Assembly (NCBI GenBank): GCA_026706665.1
Contig: JAPOYI010000224.1
Coordinates: 1 to 64,000 of the forward strand
Reading direction: 5' to 3'
DNA from: Gammaproteobacteria bacterium
GTDB taxonomy: Bacteria > Pseudomonadota > Gammaproteobacteria > Pseudomonadales > Azotimanducaceae
Length of the DNA: 64,000 nt
A program made the position numbers and the translations under genes. The notes under the pieces are model-generated. The model ran no database searches and was not told where the DNA came from. It saw only the letters and a list, made by a program, of their open reading frames with translations. Position 1 is the first letter of the stretch. Each line of letters begins with the position of its first letter. Shown here piece after piece: positions 27,203 through 34,672 of the stretch.

Positions 27203-29602
27203 GTGGCTGGCATGCCGCAGGATACCGCCGCAACTGGTGGCCCAGACAGGGCCGATATCGCGCCGCCTGTCGAGCCGTCGATCAAGAACGCTCTTCCGCA
27301 TTATTTGCCGCTGGGGATCTTTCCGCTGATTTTTCTCGCCCTGGTCCATGGCGGCTGGTGGCTTCTGCCGGCGTTTCTCTTCATGAGCGTCGCCGCGCAG
27401 CTCGACAAGGCTCTGGGCCCAGATGGGCGCAACATGCCGTTGGGGACGCCGGAGCGCCGCCTGCGCTGGCACAACCTGCCGGTCTGGTCGTGGGCGTTCC
27501 TTTGGCCGCCGACCCTCATCCTTGGCATGTGGCAGGTCCTTGTCGCAGACCCCTTCGCCATCTGGGAAGAAGTCGTCCTCGTGATCTTGCTGACCATGGA
27601 AGCGCAGGCGGTATTCGTGGTGGGTCACGAACTGATTCACCGGCGCTCTACCTGGGAAAGACGAATCGGCGAATTCCTGCTTTCTTCGGCGTCCTATCCG
27701 CAATACGCGACGGAACACCTGTACATCCACCATGCCAAGGTCGGCACACCGGATGACGCGGGATCCGCGCCCAAGGGGGAGAGTTTCTGGCGGTATTTCC
27801 CCAAGGAAGTCGCGAGCAACCTCACCAATTCCTGGAAGGCTTCCGGCGAACGCCTGGCGCGGCGCCGCCTGCCCGTGTGGCACTACAGCAATCCGTTCTG
27901 GCGCTACGGCCTGAGCCTCGTGTTCTGGTATGGACTGGTGTTCTGGATGGGCGGCATCTGGGCGGTGCCGGCGTTCATTTTCCTGGGCCTCTCCTGCGTC
28001 TTTTCGATGAAGATCAGCAACTACTTTCAGCACTACGGCCTGCGCCGGGTCCGACTGCCGAACGGCCGCTGGGAAAAGGTGCAGCCGCGCCATTCCTGGA
28101 ACGCCGACTGGAAGTTCAGCAACTGGATGTTCTTCAACATGCAGAGGCATGCCGACCATCATGCGATGGCGACCCGCCACTATCCCCTGCTGCAGATCGG
28201 CAGCGCCGACGAGTCGCCGCAGTTGCCGGGAACGTACGGCGACATGATGAATCTCGTCCTGCGGCCGAAACGCTGGTTCGAGAAGATGGACCCGCTGGTG
28301 GATCAGTGGCGCAGCCACTTCTATCCGGAGATCGATGACTGGAGCGCCTACGACAGCCCCATCACCGCGTCTCGACCGGACGCCTTCGAGGCGATAGTCG
28401 AGATCTTCGGCGCCGCCCCGAGGCTCGCGGGATGGATCGAACGCAACCCGGAACTGCTCGACAACCTGCAGGATCGGGAGTTCACGGATATCGACCTGCC
28501 GAAAGGGTTCGGGCCGGACCAGGAATACGAGGCGATCGCCCGGCGCGGGCTGGCACGACTCTACTGGACGATGGAGATGGGCGTGCAGGAAATGCGGGAC
28601 CTGGTCGCCGATTTGCCAGCGGCGGATGCGAAGGACACCGCTGAAGTCGTACGGAACTGGTCGAACGACAAGGCGTTCCAGATCGGGATGCATGTCGTGC
28701 GCGGAAACCTGTCGCTGGCGGAGGCCAGGGTTGCACTCTCCAATCTCGCCGAAGCATCGATTTCGACGGTGCTTTCCGCGGTGGTCGCCGATTTCGTCGA
28801 CCGGGCGGGGCCGTTGCACGGAGGCGTCGTTGCTGTGGCGCTGGGCGACCTTGCCAGCCGGGAGGTGTATCCGGGGGTGGCGATCGACATGCTGTTCGTG
28901 CATGACGGCGGGGAGTCGGGCGGGATATGTCAGCGTTTCGGGGAGATTCTGACGGATTTTGCGCAGGACAGCCTGTTGTTCTCCGCGGCGAAGCGTAAGG
29001 CAGGCTCGAACGTACTTGCCGGGGTCCCGCTCTCGGGGCTGGCCGGGCATTGCGGCAGCTCCGCCTCCGGTGAAGTTCCCGTCCTTACGCGGGCGCGCTG
29101 CGTATTCGAATGCGGCGATGCCGGAATCGGCCGCCGCTTCGACGAAGCTCGGCGCGAAGTCCTCGCTGGATGCGGCGCGGACGCGTCCCTGGTCGACCGG
29201 CTGCGCGGCTCAGGGGAAGGCCCCGCGGCAACGGACGTGTCCACGTATGCCGTTGCGCGCGGTGGGCTCGACGATGTCGAGACGATCGCGCGACTCCTGC
29301 AGTTGACGGATGCCGCGGATGCCGCGGCCAGCCTTGACGATCCGGCCCCGACGGCGGCGGCGGTTTTCGACGCCGCGGGTGCCGAGCCACTGGCGCAAGC
29401 CGCGGCCATGTGGCGTGACTTGCAGGGCATCCAGCGCCTCATCGGCGAACAAGGATTCGACACGGGCGCGGCAGGGGCGAAGGTCAGGTCCCTGGTTGCG
29501 AGCGCCTGTGGGCATGAGGACTTCGATGGGCTCGAATTGGCGATCGCCGAGACCGCATCCCGGGCGGCCGCCGAGATCGATGCGCTTGTTTCGCGCGCAT
29601 GA
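27203..29602 (+). CDS. AlkB-type membrane hydroxylase fused to a degenerate GlnE-like nucleotidyltransferase domain
   Basis: A 799-residue fusion. The N-terminal 390 residues have several membrane helices and the three His boxes of membrane di-iron hydroxylases: HELIHRR (about 141), HLYIHHAK (about 172) and QRHADHH (about 313), with the alkane monooxygenase arrangement. From about residue 470 the sequence follows glutamine-synthetase adenylyltransferase: FQIGMHVVRGNLSLAEARV, then LSNLAEASISTVL and VVAVALGDLASREVYPGVAI, and later LTRARCVFECGDAGIG. In GlnE the GSDxDL motif holds the metal-binding Asps; here it reads GVAIDML, so one Asp is lost and adenylylation is doubtful. Start GTG 27203, or ATG 27212. 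It could hydroxylate a lipid or the peptide; the role of the tail is unknown. Confidence 0.8.
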   Translation: MAGMPQDTAATGGPDRADIAPPVEPSIKNALPHYLPLGIFPLIFLALVHGGWWLLPAFLFMSVAAQLDKALGPDGRNMPLGTPERRLRWHNLPVWSWAFLWPPTLILGMWQVLVADPFAIWEEVVLVILLTMEAQAVFVVGHELIHRRSTWERRIGEFLLSSASYPQYATEHLYIHHAKVGTPDDAGSAPKGESFWRYFPKEVASNLTNSWKASGERLARRRLPVWHYSNPFWRYGLSLVFWYGLVFWMGGIWAVPAFIFLGLSCVFSMKISNYFQHYGLRRVRLPNGRWEKVQPRHSWNADWKFSNWMFFNMQRHADHHAMATRHYPLLQIGSADESPQLPGTYGDMMNLVLRPKRWFEKMDPLVDQWRSHFYPEIDDWSAYDSPITASRPDAFEAIVEIFGAAPRLAGWIERNPELLDNLQDREFTDIDLPKGFGPDQEYEAIARRGLARLYWTMEMGVQEMRDLVADLPAADAKDTAEVVRNWSNDKAFQIGMHVVRGNLSLAEARVALSNLAEASISTVLSAVVADFVDRAGPLHGGVVAVALGDLASREVYPGVAIDMLFVHDGGESGGICQRFGEILTDFAQDSLLFSAAKRKAGSNVLAGVPLSGLAGHCGSSASGEVPVLTRARCVFECGDAGIGRRFDEARREVLAGCGADASLVDRLRGSGEGPAATDVSTYAVARGGLDDVETIARLLQLTDAADAAASLDDPAPTAAAVFDAAGAEPLAQAAAMWRDLQGIQRLIGEQGFDTGAAGAKVRSLVASACGHEDFDGLELAIAETASRAAAEIDALVSRA

Positions 29603-29654
29603 ACCCGCCGGGTGACCCGGCGCTGAAATCCCAGGCGCCATCCCGGACGGAGGA

Positions 29655-29738
29655 GCCCTCAGCCGGGGGATCTTCCCCGATCGCTGATGCGTAGGGACGT
29701 GCCGGCATTTCCCCCGCCGTCGGAGGCGTACTTCCATG
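29655..29738 (+). repeat. Dispersed ~84-bp repeat, copy B
   Basis: Begins GCCCTCAGCCGGGGGATCTT and ends GGAGGCGTACTTCCATG. Directly followed after three bases by copy C in the same orientation, forming a tandem pair in the 133-bp gap before the YcaO gene. Internal hairpin CGGGGGATCTTCCCCG and palindrome TGCCGGCA are present. The last ATG (29736-29738) is the first in-frame ATG of the YcaO frame. Confidence 0.85.
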
Positions 29739-32126
29739 AGAGCCTTCAGCCGGGGGGCATTCCCCCGACCGCTAATGCGTAGGGACGTGCCGGCATTTCC
29801 CCCGTCGTCGGAGGCGTACTCCCATGAAAGTACGCGGCGCGGCATCCTGACCAGGACCGACCCTGCCGACAGCGGTCCAGTCGAACTCCCCGCGCTCACC
29901 CCGCATCTCGTGTTTCGCGCGATCGGAGAACAGCAGGCGCTCCTGGTCTCGGATTCGTTCAATACGCTGCTGCACGGCGAGTTGACCTGCGATCTCCTGC
30001 CGCTGCTGGACGGCCGGCGCTCCCTGGGCGGGATTGCCGCCGCGCTTGACGGCCGCCACGCCGCCGCCGATGTGCGGGCAGCGGTGGCGTCGCTCTCTTC
30101 CAGGGGTTATGTCGTATCCGGGAAGCACGGCATGGACCGGAGCCGGGCGGCCTACTGGTCATCGCTCGGCGCTTCGCCACGCTGGGCGGAGCGGCGCCTG
30201 GCGGAATCGAGCATCTCGGTCACGAGCGACGGCGACCGCCTGGTCCGGCACCTGGAACGGTCCGGGATCACCGTGGGACCGGACAATCCGAACCTCGCCG
30301 TGATCGTCTGCGGCGACTATCTCGAAGTGCGCCTGGCGGAAGTGAATCGGCGCCAGCTTGACTCCAACGCGCCGTGGATGCTGGTGCGACCGGGCGGCAT
30401 CGAGCCGCTGTTCGGTCCCGTCTTTCGGGGGGACGAGGAGTCCCCTTGCTGGGACTGCCTGGCATACCGCCTGCGCAGCCACCAGGAAGTTCACAACTTC
30501 CTGCGTAACCTTGCCGGCGAGAAGGGCGCCTTCAAGCCGTTTGCGGCGGACCCGGCGGTGCTCGACGCGTTGTGCGGACTGATTGCCGCGGAGATCGCCA
30601 AGTGGCTGGTGCTGGAAGAGATTGCGCCCGTTCACGAACACGCGATCGCGATGCATCTCGGCACGCTTGCAAGTTCCCGGCATCGGGTGGTGCGCCGGCC
30701 GCAATGCGCGGTGTGCGGCGACGAGGCGCTATACCGTCCGGATCGCCCGCCGGCCGCCCTGCGTCTCGAGTCCAGTCCCAAGTCCGTCAGCAACAGCGGT
30801 GGCACCCGCACCGTGGCCCCGGAAGTCACGCTGGCGAACTACCGCCACCTCGTAAGCCCCGTCAGTGGGGTCGTGACCTGGCTCAGGCGCACCACCGACG
30901 AGACCGATTCCTGGCTGCATGTCTACTGGGCCGGAAGCAATCTCGGGATGCGAAGCCGAACATTAAGTTCGCTGAGGAGGAGTCTCCGCAGCAAGAGCGC
31001 CGGCAAGGGCAGCACGCGCGATCAGTCCAAGGTCAGCGCGCTCTGCGAAGCGGTCGAGCGCTACTCGGGCGCCTTCCACGGGGACGAGATCCGAAGGCTG
31101 AAGCGATTCGCCGAGTTCGCCGGCGCAGAAGACGCGATCCATCCCAACGACGTGCAGCTTTTCAGCGACTGCCAGCTCGACAATGCCGAGAGCATCAACG
31201 CGAAAGGCCACCCCTACAATGTCGTCCCGCCACGGCTCGACCCGGACGCGGAAATCGGCTGGACACCGGTATGGTCGCTGACCGGGGAGATGCACCGCTA
31301 CCTGCCGACCTCGATGCTCTACAGCATGGCGCCGGAACAGCGCGCGCCTTACGACCTGATCGCCGATTCCAACGGCTGCGCCGCCGGCAATACCCTGGAA
31401 GAGGCGATCCTGCAGGGCTTTTACGAACTGGCCGAGCGCGACGCGTTCGCGATCTGGTGGTACAACCGACTGCGGGTGCCCGCGGTCGATCTTTCGAGCT
31501 TCGACGACCAGTACCTCGCAGCGGCGGCGGAGCAGTACGCCGTGTATGAACGGGAGGTGTGGATGCTGGACGTCACCGCCGACATCGGGATTCCCGCCTT
31601 CGTCGCGCTCTCGCGCAGGCCGGCCGCAGAAACCGAGGACATCATTTACGGTGCCGGCGCCCATGCCGACCCGCGTATCGCGGCCCTGAGGGCGCTTTGT
31701 GAACTGAACCAGTGCCTCACCTGGTTGCCGCGTCCAGGGAGCGGCGACGGCCGGCCCATGATCGATGATCCGCTGGCGCTCAAGTGGTGGAGGACCGCCC
31801 GACTCGCCGACTGTGACTGGCTGGCGCCCAAGGCGGACGCCGCCCTGCGCGAGGCTTCGAGTCATCCGTTCGTCGAATCGGCGGATACGCGCGACGACAT
31901 CGAGTATTGCCGCTCGCTTGTCGAAGCGCAGGGCCTCGAGTTCCTGGTTCTGGACCAGACCCGGCCCGACGTCGGCATGCCCGTCGTGCGGGTCATCGTG
32001 CCGGGCATGCGCCACTTCTGGGCCAGGTTCGCGCCCGGGCGCCTGTACGATGTGCCAGTCAGCATGGGCCACCGCGAGCAGCCCCTCGCTGAAGCCGAAC
32101 TGAACCCTGCGCCCGTCATCGCGTGA
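29736..32126 (+). CDS. Fused E1-like/YcaO cyclodehydratase (TOMM azoline-forming enzyme)
   Basis: A protein of up to 796 residues. The first half is an E1-like (ocin-ThiF type) domain that binds the leader, with the zinc tetrathiolate pairs SPCWDCLAYR (about residue 237) and QCAVCGDEAL (about 323). The second half is a YcaO domain: STRDQSKVSALCEAVERYSG, then DSNGCAAGNTLEEAILQGFY with the ATP/Mg-binding Glu and Gln, ending in a Pro-containing LNPAPVIA tail, as typical. It converts Cys, Ser or Thr to azolines with ATP, here likely the three Cys of the LCCCW core. The N-terminal 30 residues come from repeat copy C; no other good start is present before the domain, so ATG 29736 or 29778 is used. 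It is followed after 9 bp by the next gene. Confidence 0.9.
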   Translation: MRAFSRGAFPRPLMRRDVPAFPPSSEAYSHESTRRGILTRTDPADSGPVELPALTPHLVFRAIGEQQALLVSDSFNTLLHGELTCDLLPLLDGRRSLGGIAAALDGRHAAADVRAAVASLSSRGYVVSGKHGMDRSRAAYWSSLGASPRWAERRLAESSISVTSDGDRLVRHLERSGITVGPDNPNLAVIVCGDYLEVRLAEVNRRQLDSNAPWMLVRPGGIEPLFGPVFRGDEESPCWDCLAYRLRSHQEVHNFLRNLAGEKGAFKPFAADPAVLDALCGLIAAEIAKWLVLEEIAPVHEHAIAMHLGTLASSRHRVVRRPQCAVCGDEALYRPDRPPAALRLESSPKSVSNSGGTRTVAPEVTLANYRHLVSPVSGVVTWLRRTTDETDSWLHVYWAGSNLGMRSRTLSSLRRSLRSKSAGKGSTRDQSKVSALCEAVERYSGAFHGDEIRRLKRFAEFAGAEDAIHPNDVQLFSDCQLDNAESINAKGHPYNVVPPRLDPDAEIGWTPVWSLTGEMHRYLPTSMLYSMAPEQRAPYDLIADSNGCAAGNTLEEAILQGFYELAERDAFAIWWYNRLRVPAVDLSSFDDQYLAAAAEQYAVYEREVWMLDVTADIGIPAFVALSRRPAAETEDIIYGAGAHADPRIAALRALCELNQCLTWLPRPGSGDGRPMIDDPLALKWWRTARLADCDWLAPKADAALREASSHPFVESADTRDDIEYCRSLVEAQGLEFLVLDQTRPDVGMPVVRVIVPGMRHFWARFAPGRLYDVPVSMGHREQPLAEAELNPAPVIA
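29742..29826 (+). repeat. Dispersed ~84-bp repeat, copy C (read through by the YcaO frame)
   Basis: Begins GCCTTCAGCCGGGGGGCATT and ends GGAGGCGTACTCCCATG; by eye it agrees with copy B at about nine bases in ten. Its whole length is stop-free in the reading frame of the cyclodehydratase gene, so it encodes that protein's N-terminus, from the start at 29736 or at the ATG inside the repeat at 29778. Confidence 0.85.
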
Positions 32127-32135
32127 GGAGGCCAT

Positions 32136-33254
32136 ATGGACATTGACCAGGCAGTCACGTTGACGCAGGACCGTCTCGCCGAAGAGGGCGGCACCATGGC
32201 CGACCTGCTCGGGCACTTTCGGAGCATGGTTTCGCCCGTCCTCGTGGGAGACCCGGAATGGGAGCGCGTCCTGCGATGCGCAGGGCAACTGCCGATCACG
32301 ATGGGCGCCCTACCGTTCGGTCTCGAACTGCCGTTGCATGAACGAAGGCCGCAGGCGGATTTCGGCGTCTCGCTCGCGAGCGGAACCAGGCCGGCGGCGT
32401 TTTTCCGGGAACATGCACGAAATGACGGAACGGACGAGACTGCCGGGGCGATCGGGCGGCTGTTCGCGGAGATGGATGAAGGGAACTCGCCCCTGCGTGC
32501 AATCGTCGGCCCGAAGTTGATGCTGGAGTACGACATCGGCTCGGCCCGGGACGGCGAGAATCCGCTTCCGGCAATGTTCCTGCGTCCGGGCGAACGGCCG
32601 ATCATCGGCGACTCTGGCCAGGAGAACGATGTTCTCACGGTGGTCGACGCGCTCGTTTCCTGCGTGGGATGGGAGCGCAGCGAGGCGGAACGGAAGAACG
32701 TCGAATGCGTCTACCTGGCGCAGCCGGAAGATACGCGCCTCGATTCGTTCGGCGTATTCCCGTCTCGCGAACGTTCCGTACGCCTCGCGATCATGGGGTT
32801 CAAGACGCCAGAGGAGCTACGGATCTACCTTGAAAACGCGGGTTGGCCAGGTCAGATTCCGGCTGTCGAATCGGTCATTGCACGCTTCAGGGGACGCGCG
32901 AACATCGTCAGGTCTGGTGTGAATCTCGACGTACGCGAAGAGGGTGTCGGTCCGACACTCGGCCTGACCCTCATGGTGAAGCAGAGATATACGAAAGACT
33001 CGCGCTATTGGCTCGACGGCCTGACGGACTGGGACCCGTTCCTGCAAGCCCTGGGCCATGAGGACATCGTCGTTGGAGAGAAGCTGGCGGCGCTCGGCGG
33101 CTGGGTATCCAAACCGACCACGCTGTTCGCAAGGTCCGGACGCTACGTGCTGCTGCGGGGCATCCACCACATCAAGCTGGTCATTTCCGGAAACCGGCTA
33201 CGACAGGCCAAGGCCTACGTGTTCCTGGTGCTCTCCGGGGCGGTTCCCGACTGA
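32136..33254 (+). CDS. Uncharacterised protein of the RiPP cluster
   Basis: A 372-residue soluble protein without a signal peptide or membrane helices. I do not recognise its family. A GGAGG (32127-32131, GAGGAGGCC) precedes ATG 32136, nine bases after the YcaO stop, so it is translated with the cyclodehydratase. Visible features: an early NxxPLHE-like segment, a run of charged residues in the middle, LTLMVKQRYTKDSRYWLDG and a basic, hydrophobic C-terminus with HHIKLVISGNRLRQAKAY. No catalytic motif stands out. It may be a partner or tailoring protein for the precursor. It ends just before the bidirectional gap to the precursor gene on the opposite strand. Confidence 0.7.
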   Translation: MDIDQAVTLTQDRLAEEGGTMADLLGHFRSMVSPVLVGDPEWERVLRCAGQLPITMGALPFGLELPLHERRPQADFGVSLASGTRPAAFFREHARNDGTDETAGAIGRLFAEMDEGNSPLRAIVGPKLMLEYDIGSARDGENPLPAMFLRPGERPIIGDSGQENDVLTVVDALVSCVGWERSEAERKNVECVYLAQPEDTRLDSFGVFPSRERSVRLAIMGFKTPEELRIYLENAGWPGQIPAVESVIARFRGRANIVRSGVNLDVREEGVGPTLGLTLMVKQRYTKDSRYWLDGLTDWDPFLQALGHEDIVVGEKLAALGGWVSKPTTLFARSGRYVLLRGIHHIKLVISGNRLRQAKAYVFLVLSGAVPD

Positions 33255-33266
33255 GGGGCCAGACAC

Positions 33267-33298
33267 AAAAAACCCCGCCGGCCCGCTTGATGCGGGGT
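33267..33298 (-). terminator. Rho-independent terminator of the precursor peptide gene
   Basis: On the minus strand ACCCCGC and GCGGGGT (33292-33298 with 33272-33278) form a 7-bp stem, followed by six Us (33267-33272). The loop is about 13 bases. The run of T's only follows in the minus direction, so it ends the precursor transcript and protects the convergent + transcript from it. Confidence 0.75.
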
Positions 33299-33348
33299 GG
33301 ACGGGGGTCAGTTCGAGCTATGCGCCGGCCAAGTGCCGGCTGCCGGTT

Positions 33349-33600
33349 CTACCAGCAGCAGCAAAGGCCCGCAGAGATAGCTTCGAGTTGCTCCTCGGTG
33401 ATGTTCGGATCCGGCGGCAGGGCGAGATGCACTGTCTGCATGTCGCTTTCGTGAACCTGGATCGTCATCGACTCGGGAATCGTAATGCCCAATTCGGCGC
33501 TGATCGTCGTCTTGGGATCTGCAAGCAGTTGTTGCCTGAACTCGGCGTCGAGCGCGGACTTCTCGACAATCTGCTGCAGCATTTCGTCGCCACTTCTCAT
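33349..33600 (-). CDS. Proteusin-type RiPP precursor peptide (NHLP leader, core ending LCCCW)
   Basis: An 83-residue precursor. ATG 33600 has a strong ribosome site (GGAGGAAT, 7 bases upstream). Leader: MRSGDEMLQQIVEKSALDAE, FRQQLLADPKTTISAELGI, then TIQVHESDMQTVHLALPPDP, the nitrile-hydratase-alpha-like leader typical of NHLP (TIGR03793-type) precursors. The end reads EEQLEAISAGLCCCW then stop: after a possible Ala-Gly cleavage site only five residues remain, three Cys and a C-terminal Trp. The Cys are targets for the YcaO cyclodehydratase (29736-32126), and the Trp for the halogenase (35932-37251). Gene lies opposite to all the others of the cluster, with its own terminator, so it can be expressed at a higher level. 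Confidence 0.93.
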   Translation of the reverse strand: MRSGDEMLQQIVEKSALDAEFRQQLLADPKTTISAELGITIPESMTIQVHESDMQTVHLALPPDPNITEEQLEAISAGLCCCW

Positions 33601-33613
33601 TGCATTCCTCCAT

Positions 33614-33629
33614 GCGCGGCGAACCGCGC
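33614..33629 (-). promoter_or_regulatory. UUCG-tetraloop hairpin in the precursor 5' UTR
   Basis: On the minus strand GCGCGG-TTCG-CCGCGC forms a perfect six-pair stem with the very stable UUCG loop (in a C(UUCG)G-like context). It lies just upstream of the AGGAGG-type ribosome site of the precursor gene. Such hairpins stabilise mRNA or block ribosome access depending on position; the effect here is unknown. No strong sigma-70 match was fixed upstream. Confidence 0.5.
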
Positions 33630-33856
33630 CAATCAAATGCATTCGAGACGTTACGCTACGTTGTCGCAGCGCACAAGGCACCGCAAGCAATTCAAATGAG
33701 CCGATTTAGTTTTCCTAATGGATGAACTTGCGGTTTCTTTTGCCGTGACGGGTCGTCCGGGAAGCACGGTACAATGCAACAAGTCCATCCACGGGACCGG
33801 TGCGGATGTTCCCCAACCACGAGACCATTGAAGAATGGTTTATCGGCCAGGGCTGG

Positions 33857-34672
33857 ATGAAGGACTTCGCATCCCGCTGGCGCGCTTCGTTCAAGGTTCT
33901 GGCACTGGCGAGCCTCTGCCTGCCCGGCATACATGCGCTTGCCCAGGAAGAAACGCCCGAAGACAAGGGACTGAGGATCGCGCGGGAGTCAAGCGCCCGC
34001 AATGAGGGATTCGGGGACCACACCGCTGGTATGACGATGGTGCTCCGCGACCGGCAAGGCCGCGAGAGCGTCCGCCAGATGCGCTTCAAGGTGCTGGAGG
34101 TGGAGGGGGACGGGGACAAGAGCCTGTTCGTGTTCGACCAGCCACGAGACGTGCAGGGAACCGCGCTCCTGACCCACGCGCACGTCAACACCCAGAACGA
34201 CCAGTGGCTGTACCTGCCGGCGCTGAAAAGGGTGAAACGCATCAGCGCTTCGAGGCGTTCGGGCGCCTTCATGGGTAGCGAGTTTTCCTACGAGGACATG
34301 AGCTCTCCAGAGGTGGACGAATACACCTACAGGTATCTTCGCGACGAACCCTGCGGGGAACTCACCTGCACGGTGATCGAGCAATTTCCGCTCGACGAGA
34401 AGTCCGGATACAGCCGCAAGGTCATCTGGCAGGACACCGGCGAGCTCCGAACCTGGAAGATGGAGCTTTACGACCGCAGGGGCTCGCATCTCAAGACGCT
34501 CACTTTTGCGGACTACCGGCAATACCTGGATCAATACTGGCGGGCAGGCGAACAGACGATGGTGAATCACCTGACCGGCGCGAGCACGGTGCTCGAATGG
34601 ACCGACTTCCGGTTCCGCACCGATCTCGATGAAGGCGAATTCACCCAGACCGCGCTTCGCCGGGTGCGCTGA
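33857..34672 (+). CDS. LolA-like outer membrane lipoprotein-sorting family protein
   Basis: A 271-residue exported protein. From ATG 33857 there is a standard signal peptide (basic start, core KVLALASLCLPGIHALAQ). The mature part contains QRHTAGMTMVLRD-like and QWLYLPALKRVKRISASRRSGAFMGSEF, followed by SYEDMSSPEVDEY, which is the hallmark of the LolA-like family usually encoded with MMPL/HAE3-type RND pumps and an outer-membrane barrel. It is thought to carry lipidic cargo across the periplasm. An upstream GTG 33800 or ATG 33806 would add about 17 residues. TACAAT (33770-33775) is a possible -10. It overlaps the barrel gene start (TGATG). Confidence 0.82.
   Translation: MKDFASRWRASFKVLALASLCLPGIHALAQEETPEDKGLRIARESSARNEGFGDHTAGMTMVLRDRQGRESVRQMRFKVLEVEGDGDKSLFVFDQPRDVQGTALLTHAHVNTQNDQWLYLPALKRVKRISASRRSGAFMGSEFSYEDMSSPEVDEYTYRYLRDEPCGELTCTVIEQFPLDEKSGYSRKVIWQDTGELRTWKMELYDRRGSHLKTLTFADYRQYLDQYWRAGEQTMVNHLTGASTVLEWTDFRFRTDLDEGEFTQTALRRVR

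Noticed and set aside
27182..29050. 622-residue open frame antisense to the AlkB fusion
   Set aside because: Composition (His, Arg, Pro-rich) is that of an antisense shadow; the + strand frame has clear His boxes.
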